Assembly (NCBI GenBank): GCA_009617715.1
Contig: VTFK01000046.1
Coordinates: forward strand, 1,662,841 to 1,726,840
Length of the DNA: 64,000 nt
DNA from: Plectrocnemia conspersa
Taxonomy: Eukaryota > Arthropoda > Insecta > Trichoptera > Polycentropodidae
Reading direction: 5' to 3'
Shown piece by piece: positions 38,518 through 53,152 of this stretch (its first letter is position 1; each line of letters begins with the position of its first letter). Under the pieces are notes generated by a model. The model saw nothing but the letters and a program-made list of their open reading frames with translations. It was not told the origin of the DNA and made no database searches. Both the position numbers and the translations under genes were made by a program.

Positions 38518-40609
38518 TATGAAACTAATTTGTTTTTTTAATTTAAAAGACAGGCAACTTTTCGAACGGTTGCTCTTTGTAAAGTAATCGATTTTATTAA
38601 GAAGGGATTTAACTGAATACCAAATTAAAAAATAGCAATAAAATAAATATGATAAAATTAGATTATTCTGAATGTACAACGAAATGTATTAGAAAAATCG
38701 TAGACTTTTAGATAATAATCCTAACTATTTTAATTTTAGTGGTGACTTTTTGTGCAGTTTTTTGCTTTGATCAATTTGCAATGTGTTTATTTGTCAATTT
38801 TTAACAATTTTTGCGTGTCTAAATAATAATTTTTAATCTAACTTATACAACAATTTATACCAATAGATATAGATCATTCTCGGGGTTCATTTTAGTTATT
38901 ACCGTCACTACAACGTATCTCTTCAACAAATGCCGAATAGTTCTCTGGCTAGCAAAACTTTCCCCAGCACCTGAATTAGTATTTCATGGGGCATCTGGTG
39001 CGATGTACTTTAAGTTAAACTTATAGAATACTGGTTTTATATTTATGTATACCGTACTGATATCTATATATATTATTTCCTTTAAGTTTATTTTTATACG
39101 TTGACAATAAAATTAGGTCCTACAATTAAAAAAATATAAATATATTACATAAAAACTCCTAAGCTCCGTTTAATCGTTACTCGTTTTTTTACTGCGATCG
39201 TGAAAAAGCAACTTCCGGAAGAAGTATTCAGTTAATTGAGTAGGACGGGTGCAAAATTGAATCCAATTCGTTTTCCACCCAGACCTTCAATTAAGTCATC
39301 CTCTCGCGAGCCATTTTCCCGCAAAGCTGCTGTCTAATAATTTAAAAGAAAATTTCTCTGACCCATACGAACACTGTAAAGATTGCGCAATATTATATAT
39401 TTATTTTGCCGAAAATTTGCAGGTATTTATTATTCAGACTGTTAAAAAAGAAAAAAAAACGCATTTTTAATCACAGCTATGAATATTTATGCCTGAAGAA
39501 TCATTGTAAGGTTCAAAGGCAACCTATGTATGTAAACAAAAGTCCATATCTTTTATACTATTAAGTAAACATTTTTTATTACCTCATTTTCGAAAACATA
39601 TACATAATTTATACATTTTAGTTATCATCTGTAAAGAATACGTTAATGTAATTTTTACTAAATTAAATTAATAAAGCCATCAACGCAATTATGGTAAATA
39701 AAAATATATGTGATGAGCTGCCATTCAATTTTGAATTTTATATTTTTTATAGAACCGTGTGGTCTTTGAAGGGCAACTATGACAAGTTACGGCTCATAAT
39801 TAATGCTAATCCACGTAAGAACACCATTAAGATTCAATCAATCATTATGCTTTTATAGGTAAAGACGTTTATGCTCCTCATCAATTGCCAGCTGCAAATT
39901 TAATGGATCGTATTTGAACGCTTAACAATACAACAATACGATCACTTTTTGCATTGATTGGTGACAGAATATAACAAATTGATACTATACAACAACGTGA
40001 CATGAAAAAATATTGCATGGCAAATTCCATTAGGCGCTTTGAAAGCTGAAATCCACTAAAAAGGCAATGTTTTGTGTGTGGTGAGATATATTGTATACTT
40101 GTATGTGAAGTCACTTGCTCTGAAAAGTCAAACTACTTACAATAGAGTTAAAACTTTCAACTTAAGACTTAAAACCTTTTAACAGGTCAACACAAAGTCA
40201 TAGACAGGCGAAAATAATATTACGCAGAATTGACATAAATCATTGGAGTAAGTATTATCTTAAACTAGAAAATTTAAATAAACATATAACGGGAAAATGA
40301 GCTTGGTTAGACATTAGTGGGTTAGCAAAAAAAACATCTTAATAATACAGATGATATCTTATACAATTTTGAGCAATAGGATAAAGACCTAATGGCTGGA
40401 TAATATTAATCCTTAATTCCCTGCATAACCAAATATACATACAAAAACTGTAACATGCTACATAAAATTATAAAAACATATAAAGGAAATTAATAAACTA
40501 ATAATTTATGATTTATTGATTGGGTCAATGCATGTCTTAGGCTTAGTTAATTATGTTAAAGATAATGTGTTCATGTACACATAATATCTCTTGTACAAAA
40601 TCTTTCAAA

Positions 40610-40930
40610 TTTGAAAAGGGTGTTGATGGACATGGGTGTATTCTTTCACCTCTAATATGTCAAATACTAAAGTATGTCACTTGCTGGCTATGAAGGAGGT
40701 GACAAGGTAGAGTTATAAAATATATCCAACCTAAATTATACTGACGATCCCCACTCTTCTAGCTTACGATAAATCAGAACTAGCTGGTATTTCACACATG
40801 AAAATTGGTATGATACGGTAATTTTCAGAGAATTTATAAGGTACTAGTTGAGAATATTGTATGTCTAGGGTCTACCTTATCTTATCTAATCATATAAAAT
40901 ATGTGTAGAAATAATTAAATAGCTAAATAA
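40610..40930 (+). pseudogene. decayed LINE reverse-transcriptase fragment
   Basis: Broken translation gives GVDGHGCILSPLICQIL (about 40620), resembling the GVRQGCILSPLLFNLY block of RTE/CR1-like reverse transcriptases. An NLY.D.P trace where the YADD block belongs comes next (about 40730), and VENIVCLGSTL (about 40851) resembles the VEKFKYLGSTI segment. Stops interrupt it throughout. Confidence 0.5.
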
Positions 40931-41039
40931 GATAAATAGTGTGACCTTAGAAATTTTAAAAGTACTATGAGCTGTATTATTCTGATACACAAAAAAATCA
41001 TAAAATATTAAAATTATATGATACAAACCAGACCGGCTA

Positions 41040-41580
41040 TTCGTAGCTGAAATTAAACAAATCGATATGCAACGGCAGCGTATTAAGGAGCCGAATGGCG
41101 ATAGTCAAAGGCGAGTCAGCAAGTGCAGACGTCTTAGCCCCAACGGCCATCAAAAGAGGACGCGACCGTGATTCTCGAAAACGGAATTTCTCGAGAATAG
41201 TTGATTGTCGATAACACCCTTTAGTAGTTTGAAAAAATGCTTAGAGACATATAATACAACTTTCTGATATAACTCACCAAATCGTATCCCAACGCTCCTA
41301 AAAGAAAGACACCGGGATAATAAACAAATATTCATTAATAATAGTATCTTAAGAACCTTTTCTGAATCTCGACTAACAGAGAGTATTTGTTTATTCGGGG
41401 AAATGCTGCTAACTAAGATGTCATAGAAGATGAAAATAACTGAAGAAACGTCAAAGGGAAAGGCGGTCCTCATAACAAAGCCGAGCATATTGAAAGATTT
41501 ATCACAGACGTCGTGTATGTGTAGAGAGAACCCCCACATGCTCTCAAAAGTGATTGGCAAAACATGTTTTCGATATTTCT
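41040..41580 (-). pseudogene. decayed non-LTR retrotransposon RT C-terminal region
   Basis: On -, an open frame of 136 codons (41150-41560) contains SLHIHDVCDKSFNMLGFVMR, resembling the (N)K.RMLGFI.R segment after the LINE palm domain. KQILSVSRDSEKVLKIL follows, in the place of the usual WSP....I..IE.VQ..F stretch. After a frame change the trace continues as LADSPLTIAIRLLNTLPLHI (about 41070-41130). It is sense to NMDAR2 and from a different family than the jockey copies. The resemblance is partial. Confidence 0.5.
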
Positions 41581-44500
41581 CAATGTAGTTGAGTCATGCA
41601 TGCAAGAAGATCGATGCAGTGCTTATAAGGATTATATTTTATAAATTATGTTATGCATACTTCGCGACGTGTACCAAACCGTCTGGATAAGTTGACAGTG
41701 TATACTGATGATAAGGGGAAGAGAGATAGAAACAGATTTTTGTATGTTCTGAACAGGTGAAAAAATCACACATTATAATACGTGATAAAGGCATAATACA
41801 TCTAATAGTTATCAGTTTTCACAACATGCCGCACAAATGACGCACGTGATGATCGGAGATACGAACGGATTAGGTTTGAAAAATGTTAAGAAATACACCA
41901 CCCGAGATTACAATTGTTATATTACAGTATAGCCGAACCTCAAGTTGTTTAAACTACGACGCAAAAGTGTTCTTAAAAAAAATATAGTAGAAAATGACAA
42001 GAAAGGCTTTGAGCGTAGGCACATAATATAATATATACATCAGATTCAAATTATTAAAAATACTCTTTTGTCAGAAACTGACATGAAAAAACTGACACTA
42101 AATACTCTAATCTTAGGACACAAGTGAATTTTTTAAATTTTCGTTACTTTTAGCTATTCAAATATCGAAGAGTAAATGAATTTTTTTTGATAAGAGTATC
42201 ATGACTATTTATATGTAATGTATGCTAAAAAATATTACCATAATAAGTTAATTTAGACAGACATAATTTAAACATTATTTGCATTGCATACAAAATAGTG
42301 ATGAAAAATACACACTTTTTAATTGCCGAAAATCCAAAAATGACTCATATTTCTGAATTATTATTATGATTCTCTTACTACTGCTATTAAACTTTTGAGC
42401 TTTTGTAAATCAATACGAATAATCGTAGCAACGCTAAATTGCTTTCGCTATAATGGCAATGACTTGATGATTCCTATGTTTTGATCAAAGCATTATAAGA
42501 ATCAATAAATATTTATTTTTCATGCGACTGAAAAAACGGCCATCTGATAAAGGTGACGAAATCTGAAGGAGAATATATGAATAAAGTCAGTAGTACACAA
42601 GACTATATTTTATTTACTTTTTTTCATAGCCAAAATAAATGTGAGCAGTTTTAAAGCCTTTGATTAGGAAAAATTACTATAAATAAAATAAATATACTAT
42701 GGTAGTAAATAGGTGCCGTTTTTATATACCCATTTTGTATTAAATACTTTTTTACTTTGACTTAATTTTAACATATCTTTAATAAAAAATAAGAATTGTT
42801 TTTAAATATTTATGTGTTATAAAATATATATATATATGAAGTAAATTATGTTTAAATCAACGAGTTTCTTTTTAAAGTATTTTACAATCAAAGGTTAAGG
42901 GTAGAGAAATGCATTTTATTAGCAATAAATTATAAATAATAACTGATAATTATTGATTTTTAAAAACATATGTTTTAATATAGTTTATTATTGAGATACC
43001 TTTAAAAGCCCTTGGTGTTGGTTAAAGTATCCTCAATTGAAATTTCAACAAACACCACCGTTTTACATAAGGGTTTTTACATTTATTAAAAGGGCCGAAA
43101 TGAGGCGCGTCATTAAAATTGATCGTCTGTTTTTGTTTATTCTTTTACTTTTCTCGTCCTATTTCGCGTGAAAATCTTCTCATCGGTAGACGATGGCTAA
43201 TTTATCATGGACGCCTACGGGCGGCGTCGATTTTTTACGCCTGGGCGTCCGTAAAAAAAGTCTTGTATAATTACCACTTTAGGCCGGTGCCTCATAATAA
43301 TAGAACATTGTGTTTTTGTTTTCGCTTCAAAGAAAGATCAATAAGAGGGAGGAATTTTCAAATTTTGAGTGTGAGATCTACTCCTATTGTTTATTCAATA
43401 TGCTCTAGAAGTTCAATAAAAATAGTGAATTTTCGTTTCATGCGGAATAGGATAAAACACGTTCACTAGCGAAGTAGGATAAGCCATTTTTTGTTTTAAT
43501 TTTACACAAGATTTATTAAATATATTTAATTTTAAACCAATAGATTACTTGTTCGATTTTTTTCGTACTGTAAAACATTATATTTTTCCTGTTAGTCTTA
43601 AAGTTTTTATCATAAGTACCTAATCTAACCTTTAGATTAAGAATGAGCTATGAAAATATTATCTATGCCGTTAGAATATTGTGCTTACTAACATATAATG
43701 TATTCTATTCTTTTCTTTGTTAGACGTAGTTCCAGTTTTTATACCTTAGCTATTAACCCAAACTATTTTCATCATTTTATGTAAGCTAATATTCAACCTC
43801 TAGTTGGAAAATTGTTCTCTTTGTGTCTCGTATGTTTTTGTTTCACATCCTCTACACCACATAATATGGATCGTCTCTACAACAAAAGCTCGTTTAGTCT
43901 CGAGCTCGTCAAAATCAAGAGACGAGAGACAGCGCTATTAGTTTACTACGTTGCGAGAGGTAAAAAACCGTTATTAGTTATACGATATAGTACCTTATAT
44001 AGAGCTTACATGAAAAATAATACGGTCGCTTCAAAGGCAATTTGAAATTGGGCAAAACGCAATGGACCATTTCAAAATGAACAAGAGGGTATTGAAACCT
44101 ATTCGATCCATAAAATTAGTAAAAGGTGTTAGGTATAAACTAATAGCGTGTGTTATAAAATGAAAAGTGTGTACGTGACAGGAATATGCTTTAAAATATG
44201 AATTGTGTAATCAGAAAATCTATAAAAAGAATTATCATGAATAGAACATTCCATTGAAATATATTTTATATATGAATGTAGTTTTAATTAAGAAAAATAT
44301 AGTTTCAATAAAGAACTTTAAGCTGAAAATTATATTTTAATAAATTAAATATATATTACGATGTGCTTATTTTACATATTATTAGTAAAATAAAAAAATG
44401 TTTAATTAATTTAGCTCAAAAATACTATAATATGAAAAAAAAAAACTAACTATAATACAATAAAAACATTTTTTTTAAAAAAGATAAAAATAATAAATAA

Positions 44501-45284
44501 AAATAACTAGTATTAATTAAATTATAAGAAAATCCAATTTAAACAATAATGAAAACATATTATTAAGTAAATAAAGCAGTCTTTATAGGTTAAATACTAA
44601 AAAAAAACCAATTGCTACAAATATACCTTTAACTTAAATAAAATAAATCAAAGAAAAAACTAAACAAATAAAAATATTTATCATATGTAAACAAAAATGA
44701 AGATAAAGAAAAAATTGCATTAAAAGTATTATTAAAATATTAACTAATTGTACAAACAAGATCATTGGATTAGTTTTCCTAAATTGTATAATGTATGAAA
44801 AAAAAGTATAAATAAATAAGGTTTATTTTAAAGATAAAATATTATTTTTCGATGTACTATAATTATGAATATTATTAATTTATATATTAACTATAAAATA
44901 CATATGTTTGCAGACAACACTAAATAATTAAAATAATAAATTAATGTTATTATATGAAAGGTTAAAGAATTATATATTCAAACTAAATTTACTTTGATTG
45001 TGGATTACTAAGAAATGTTAAATCAAATTTATTTTATGAAAAAAATTCAAGATATTTCCACTATAAAAAAATTATAAATGAAACTAATAAGTAACTAGAG
45101 ATAAAAAAATCTTGCAAAACATTAATTTATTTACCCTAAGATGTGAAATTTGTTTAAAATACATATTTTTAAGTATTTACTTATCAAATAAAAAATATTA
45201 TTAAACTGAAATATTTTTTTAAATAAATAATAATAGTTTAAAGGTAATTTATTAGATATAAATGAATGTCAGAGATAGCTTAAA

Positions 45285-46060
45285 AACTTTGAACGAGAAA
45301 TTACGATATCCAGAGTAGTCCTAGATGTCGGGAGACCAGCAAAAATAGAGAATGATATCCTGGCTGCATAAAGTGTAGTAAGTCCTACTTAAACTATCCG
45401 TCAACTCACCGAGCAACTAAACAAATCCAATTCAATAGTGAGACACATTAACAAGATTGGGTAGGCTTAGAGACAATGTGTATAAAACAAGGCGGCGCGT
45501 ATCTCCATATACCAAGAGCCTCTGAATCTTGAAACTGAGTCGCTTTTTTTTTTTTTAAATATTTGATAGACAGATGAGAAGTGAGTCTTGTATGACAAAA
45601 ATTGGCATAGAATACAGTGGTTATATAAAGATCAAGAAGCTAAACTTACTTTGAAACTCAGGCTTACTGTAAAAAAAGTTATTCTGCCTTATGGTGAAAT
45701 TGTAAAGGTATTGTGAATTACGAAACTTTTAAATCTGGTCTAAACAATAACAGCAGCTTTATATTGTAATTAGCTAGATCATTTGCACGAGTAAATAAAA
45801 AATGGTCTACACATGTCAACAAAAGTTGAAGATTTCTACAAGATGACAATGCACATCTGCATTTGGCGAAAATAACTCTCGATAAAATTAAGGAAAAAGT
45901 TTTATCATATCCACTTTATTCTCCAGACCTTGCTTATTTTAAGTTCCATTTATTTCAGTCAAAAAAAAAAACAATTACATCTATGTGGAAAGGGATAATC
46001 AAAATATTTTAGATCAAAGCCTCCAACATTTTTTGCTAATTGAATTTAAAAGAATGACCG
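45285..46060 (+). pseudogene. mariner transposase remnant, copy 2
   Basis: Related at base level to 28850-29570 (for example GGGAGACCAGCAAAAATA in both). Fragments include TDEK followed by a stop codon and VLYDKN (about 45570; catalytic D1 of DEKWVLYDN). QWLYKDQEAKLTLKLRLTVK follows, then DDNAHLHLAKITLDKIKEK (about 45850; second Asp) and YPLYSPDLAYFKFHLF (about 45908; usually PPYSPDLAPSDYHLF). The third Asp is lost. Many frameshifts and stops are present. Confidence 0.78.
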
Positions 46061-48479
46061 AGAGTTAAGAAAAAGTTATACAAACAGATTATTAAACGGA
46101 GGTTTAAATTTGTTTACTGATATACTTAGGATTAGCGCAGTAATTATAAGTCTTATTTTTAAAATTCGTATTTTAAAACCTACACTATATTATGTGTTGT
46201 ATTTTATATGCATGTTTTGTTGGTTTAGTGAAAGTTGAAAATTTAAAATAAAAATTAAATATAAACTGTATTTATTTTAAGCAGAGAGTTATAATCACAA
46301 TATACAACAAGGTTCGAAGTAAAGAAGATTAATATTTGTAATCTATATTCATGTTGTAATAAGTATAGGTAAAAAACTAAATTATTGTAATAAATATATT
46401 TTTTAACAAATGATATAAGTCAAAGTGTATATTTACCAAAATAATAACAATATGAAATTTAAACTATTTTTATTTGCTTTAGTATTGGTATATAAAAAAA
46501 TAATACTTTAAAAGCTTTCTAAGGATTTTTAAATTTAATTTGGTACTCTATCTAGAACACATTTACATATTACATCAGACACTTCCATTAGCACAAGGAA
46601 ATCGATTACCATCACTTTAATAAACTGGTTACCTTTTTGAGGTAATGAAAATATGCTGCTTAAGATGTTTTAAATTCCATTCCATTTAGATTATTGAAAA
46701 TATAAGTAAAGCTATAATACTTTGGTGTAATTTAGTAATACGCTATTTTTTATAAAAATATATGAAATACATATTTTTATCCATGTCTATATAGTAAATA
46801 AAATAGTTGATGTGTCTTTATGTATAACATCAAGAAAATGTTGCGGAATAGAAAAAAAAAAAAAATACATAGATTGCGGACACAAGTAACGGAGATGAGC
46901 TATCACAAGGGAGTTACAAGAGTGTCTTCTAGAAACAAGATAAGATATATATCTTATGTATAAGTATGCTCCATTTATAGAATAAACCTTCTTGACTTCT
47001 AAGGCATATCATTTAAGAAAACTTGTCTTGTCGAATATTTCCAGTTACTCGAATGCACATCAAAATGTACAAAAACTGATCATACTTTATTTCGACTATA
47101 TTATGAATTGTTCCTTTAAAGTTTTCCGAGTATATTTAAAATCAAATTTACACCAAGATTTGCGAGAAAACTTAAAAATATATTGTGTTGTACTGTTAGC
47201 AAATTTAATAGGTTATAAACTTTTTTAAATTATTGTAATCACAGCGTAGTTTTGGTATAAATTATATTGATAGTATAATTATGTCATACATATGTGGCAT
47301 AAAACCTATTTTATTACAATGTAATAGGTATTTTTATAAGGTAATAAAATTGTGTTGTGTAAATAATACTAGCACGTATCGATTTACACGTAAGTTACAT
47401 TAAATCGAGTGCTTGCAAATTTATTATTTAAATATTTCATATAAATTGAATAGATAATAAATAAGTTCTTAAATAGTGTCATACTAAATACTGTTTATTT
47501 ATTTTGTAAAGCAATAATAATTTTCAAAACATCTGCTTCACACAGAAATATTTTTTTAATTAAAATTTTAAATTATGCAGCAAATTTTACAAAAAAATAT
47601 TAAAAATTAATATCATGGCAACGTCACAAAGAAGAAAATTAATGCGTGTACGTGAGTTAAATGAATGAAAAACACAAAAGCTTCCAGTTTTTCTTACGTA
47701 TGGAAATAAAAAGTGTATATAAAATTGTTTTTTTGTATGTAATATAATAAAATACAAATGGTATACTGAACAATAAAATTATTTAAAATAAAGTGAATGT
47801 GTGTATACATGAAAATAAGTTCTTTTAACATAAATCATAATTTGTATACATAAATTCAGTAAAATTGTGAAAAATCAAAATAAATTCTTACTATAAATTA
47901 CCGTTTTATTTTATTAACAACTACAAAATGTCACGTTTAGATTTAGGAGAATATTCCTTTATGGTTTAATATTAGGAAAAATATTTAATTATACACAGGA
48001 AATTCTATAATATATTAGATAATTTCTGTGGTACCCAAATCTAATAACGTTTTATAAAACTCAGATAGCATTTTCAATTTATTTTTATATATAATATAAT
48101 TTGTATCGTTTTTTTTAACCTTTTACCACGTTTATTTCGTAATATATTTCTGGTTTAGAATCAAAACAATCAAAGAGTCAATTTCACTTTTTTTTTAAGT
48201 ATTTTTTTACCTAAATAAATGTTTCATTAAAACAAACAAGGAGACAAAAGGGATAAATTACGGTAAATATAGGAACTAAAATAAAACTTTCTATCAATGA
48301 TTTAAGATTTTATCCCGAGTTAATCAAATAGTGTGTTGTTATATCAGAGAATATTTTTTTTTGCCTAAACCAAAGTGACAACACGAAAACATGGAAATAC
48401 ATGTTACTACTCAACAATCTGAATTATGCTATTGGTAAAAAATATGTATTAAAAACAAAATACTATTAGTTACGCTTTC

Positions 48480-48830
48480 GCTTTAAAGAGCTAACTGCTA
48501 TTGCGACCTTTAGACCGATATTGAATAAAAAAACGCGCTTATTATGACAAATAAAAATTAAATCTATCAACAATTAAACAGATGCATTTTAACATATGTA
48601 ATAGTAAGCTTTATATATTACAAGTCATTGAAAATAAAGCTATACAAATAATATACAATCGACCTTTTTATACTGAACTTTAAAAAATGCATTTTAGCAA
48701 CATTGCAACACTGTCATTTTTATACTAGAAATTATAATAAAAATATTTCGCGAATGGTTTTTAATTTAAATTAAGCATCAAATGCCAAAGCACATATTCT
48801 TTAAAGACTAAAGAAAATATGTCCATGATT
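48480..48830 (+). pseudogene. old decayed 3' end of the jockey-like LINE family
   Basis: Shifted-frame fragments read ELTAIATFRPILNKKTRLL (about 48494) and KLYILQVIENKAIQIIYNRP (about 48610). A KMPKHI-like tail lies at about 48782. They match the order and wording of the ORF2 C terminus in the elements at 34.9 and 57.2 kb. Stops and indels are dense, so it is much older than those copies. Confidence 0.7.
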
Positions 48831-51800
48831 CCAGATATTCATTGAAATGTACTAAAATTATTGTTTTTCTCCTACATTTTTCTGTTTCTTTAAATTATAA
48901 CAACAAGCGTTTTGCAATGAAATAAACCAGTAACAAGTATATTATTCATTTTTAATATGTTTGTTAAATAATTTATATTATTAAAATAAGCGTATTAAAA
49001 AATCTAGGTACATCATTATTTTACATTTTTCTAAGAATTTATATATATTTAACATATGTTTCAAATTTATAAATAATATATGGCATATCAAATTTATTGT
49101 ATATATTAGGATTTTTTTAATAACACAAAAGTGCTTTATAAAGATAGACTAATAACACTTAATAATAAATAATAAAATAATTTTTCTAAATATAAATCAC
49201 ACAATTTATAACGAGGTATCAAATTAACTGTGATATATATTTTTCTATAATTCTTATCGACGTTTCGTCCTTTTATTTTAGGAGCATCGTCTTGGATGTA
49301 ATATTGATCTTATCTCTGTCGATGGAGACTTGTTAGCTATTAGATTAAGTAAAAAATGGTGCAGCTAATAATATGAGCTTACAAATGTAAGAATAAGATT
49401 ACGTTTTAGATGACCCTAACATTGGAAGTCGAAATGTCGACAAGAGAGATGAGAAACAGAAAAGACGCGATAGGCAAGCCCTTTTATCTCCCAATGCTAT
49501 ATATCGTATTGATCTCTGACAAAATAACTAAATTACGACTCACACGTTTATTTATAGATAAAAGAATAGGTACGTACATTTTAAATAATTTATTTTAAAC
49601 TATTGTTTTTCGTGAACTATAAAAAAACAATTACCATAAATTTTGTTGTATTTATATAGTTCTTACATATATTATTTAAATAATAAAATACATACATAGT
49701 TTTAAAATTAAAATGATTTTTAATAATATTTAAACACTTTTTGTATTGATTTAAGTGGTTAATTACCAGTTATAAATGCTATATTTATCATTAACGAATA
49801 AATGTAACATTTTACTGAAAATGAATTCTACGATCTACTTATTTATATTAAATTCTGTAATGAATTAAATTTATAATTGACTTTTTTTAAGCATGTTTCT
49901 GAATTTGTGTATTCGTCGTTTATGAAAAAAACAATTTCTCTAGAGAAATATAATATTTTATATGAACTAAAGCTCTTGGTAATTTAAATTTAGATGTGAA
50001 TCCATAAACATTTCAAAACAAGTTTTTAAGATATAATATATTTATAAAATATCGTATTTCAACATACGAAACCTACAGGAGAAGTAAAGAGAGTTTTCCG
50101 TTTATATTTTTTTTATTTTTCGATGTCAGCTAAGCTTGACGAGTAACTATTTACATTTTCGAAAATGGTAACGTATGAAACAAGTAAATGAGCCATCTCG
50201 CAGTATCGTACGTCCTACACAACTCTCGCAATTTCCTCTGGGGTTTGAATTTTAGTTACTATTTATATATAGCCTTCTCTATCGTTATATGTAGTATATA
50301 AAAAGCTGTGAATGGAATGCAGAAAATTCCCAACTGCCTCGTTTTCATATACGTAAGATAGTAGTTTCGAATGTAAATTTTATACATTCGAACCGGACGA
50401 GTTTCTGTCGGTCCAGGGTAAAAGTGGATATCACTAACGCTCTCAGATTTGAACATTTTTTACTCTTTATGCAAATCAAGGGCAAACGAATCGATATCGA
50501 ACCAACTCGTTCGTGTGTGTATTATATTTAGGACACGTAACGACCCTCAGGCGAACCGCGCATCAAAACAGGAGAAGATATTTCCTCGGGGAGTGTGTGT
50601 ACATAATGTGAAGTAAGTATACGCCGTGCCCCGTTTATGTGGATTCGAACCGGTAATTTATGTCGTCTCATCGCTACCACATTTTTGTTGTGCTATCCGT
50701 TCCGTGGAGGGAAAAAATACGTGGGCGTAGGAGCAACGCCTACCATGCCTGCAAACGAGCCGATTACATTGAGAGAAGAGCTTTACAGATTCGGAAGAAT
50801 TTTTCATTTGCTCTGATGCGAAGGGCGATGATTAATGCTAAATGAATGAGATTTTAAAATATTTAACAAAATTTATAAAATAGTAATCGTAAATGAAAAG
50901 AATATTTTTTACAACCTATGAACCAAAAACCTTTAATTTAATGACGAACAAACTAAATTAATATTAATACGAAAAGCTTAAAATTGCCACTAATTTCGTT
51001 TGTTATTTAATTTTAATATACGTAGACACACAACTATATTGTAGTATGTCGAATTTCGGACAGCTAATGCGAGGCCTTGTCTCATAATAGGATTTTTTCC
51101 AACCTGAGTGTCACTCACAAGTTTTGAAAGTGACAGTCGCCGGCCAGTCGGAAACTGATCGTCGCTGTCAAATTTTTAGGAAAACCAACATAGAGCTTAT
51201 TAGGTAAACAAGCTTGTTGAACTGACGTGTATATTTGACATTAATTCGATAATCTACCTTATAATTTGCGATAAAACTGCAAATATAGGTAGCTACAAGC
51301 AAAGCTGATATCACTGTTATAGTTTGTGTAAAAAATACGATCATCATGCTAGAGCGCTTATTAGATATTCTTAGCCACAAATATTTGGATAAAGCAACGT
51401 CTGTTATGATAAAATTAATTTTAAAATTCTTCTGTTGCATAAGTTAATATCATACAAGATTTTTTTATTATAAAATACTTCTCGTTGTATCACATCTAGA
51501 ATTTTGGATTCATGATATAAGAGCTAATATGTGACAGATGTTCTTGGACTGAAATTTAAGTAGAACAATTTTCAGGCAACAACCTCATTTATCTATCGAT
51601 TATTGATGTGTACAAACAGGGTGGGGCAACTTGTACTGACTTAACATATCTTGAGCGTTGTTCTTTATCCCGAGGTAATAATCACTAAATATTGTATGAA
51701 AAAATATTCAGGTCAAGTAGCAAAATCCGCTTTTGTGATATTATAAAGATGCCCAAGTGAGTAGTACATCGACGAGTACACACAAATAGATCATCGGTAA

Positions 51801-52224
51801 CTCATTGATCTGTTCATTGCAAACAGGTCTATGAATATTTGATCATGGCTAATTGAACACTGCATCCTGCTCAAAAAAAATGATAAGGTTTCTAATCATG
51901 TTTGTAGTGGATGTTGTTGCGGCATTAAAATTGTAACAATATAATTTCACAATTAAAAAATCCATTATAAAATTACAAAAAAAATAGCTAATGAAAAATT
52001 AAAAACGCAAGATTTACAATTTTTTTTTAAATATTTGGTCTAATTTGGCCTATAAAAAATACAAATGATATTGTATTTCATTAAATAGTGTCACTCAATC
52101 TCCGCTTGGTAAAACTCTGACGGTGACGTAAAGACGGAAATAAGAAAAATAATTTTGTTGAGAGTGTGCAAGCAAAGAGACCTTTTGCAGTCAGACCACG
52201 TGTATATAATACATACATTGAGAA

Positions 52225-52560
52225 ACTTTGCGGCTCTTAGACCAATAATAAATAAATAGAGCGCCCTTGCTACAAAAAATAATACTTTAATATAACACTA
52301 GTAAAACCAAAATTTTTAAGCTCGTCACTAAAAATAAATACATAAAAACTTTATAATGGCCTATAAGTAATAACAATCAAAAATCAGAAAATAGTATAAT
52401 AATATTTTACGTAACCACACTAGCATACTTATCTCATGTATCAGAGACTACAATAAAAAACCGCAATATAAAAATAAGTACAAAATACCAAAGAACATAT
52501 TGCTTTAGAGGCTTTAAATTTAAGACACGTTTTAATGGTTAAGATATTTAGTTAAATACA
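52225..52560 (+). pseudogene. old decayed 3' end of the jockey-like LINE family, further copy
   Basis: AALRPIINK followed by a stop and SALATKNNTL (about 52240-52300) and KYKIPKNILL (about 52475) match the same C-terminal segments as the other copies. The middle is largely eroded. Confidence 0.6.
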
Positions 52561-53080
52561 CAATCCAGTGTTTACATTTTTTTTTCACCTAAATTGTGAA
52601 ATATTTTCAATTAATTTAATATTTTTAATTGTATTAAAATGTAGCTAATAACAATATTACATAAAATGTTATGAGAAGCGCATACATAAGTTATATCATT
52701 CACTTTTATTGAGAATTTTCTTTCATCAACACTTCCATTCGAAATTTACTTCTGACAAAAACTACTGCCTGATATCATTGACATTCATTAAAACTTGCAC
52801 CGACTAAAGCCGACTAATGACAGAAACAAAAGACCGAGAAAACATCTGCTTTCCTCTTCCCGTCAACTTTGGTCCAGCTACGACGACTAAAATCTTTGAA
52901 AAGGAATTGATTTTTCGATAAATTTAACATGTACTCAAAATTATAATAATTTACAACTACTTTTTTGTATTATATAAAAAAAAAACACCTGTACACCTGA
53001 ATAAGGATAGATTGTAGAAGAATGCGCTAATATGTAAATATTAAACAATAGTAACAAATACATCAATGATAATTTCATGC

Positions 53081-53152
53081 GTGACGAGAGTGAGTGAGAA
53101 GAAGTGAACATGTGGAGCGCATGTAATGCACGCTCTCACTCACTCTCGTCAC
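53081..53152. repeat. perfect 19-bp inverted repeat around a 34-base loop
   Basis: GTGACGAGAGTGAGTGAGA (53081-53099) and TCTCACTCACTCTCGTCAC (53134-53152) are exact reverse complements. The loop can pair further in part (GAGCGCAT with ATGCACGCTC). Such perfect arms in a neutral intron suggest a young small foldback element or a functional hairpin. Confidence 0.8.

Noticed and set aside
43119..43469. 116-codon frame on +
   Set aside because: The amino-acid composition is erratic with no recognisable domain, and it is consistent with a chance open frame in a GC-richer patch.
50640..50660. GATTCGAACCGG, resembling a tRNA or SINE B box on the - strand (similar ATTCGAACCGG near 50386)
   Set aside because: The flanking bases do not form a T-stem, and no A box or acceptor stem could be paired at the right distance.
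50660..50845. 61-codon + frame in the 50.2-50.8 kb island
   Set aside because: Short and without recognisable motifs. It may be a regulatory island, but there is no basis to call a protein.
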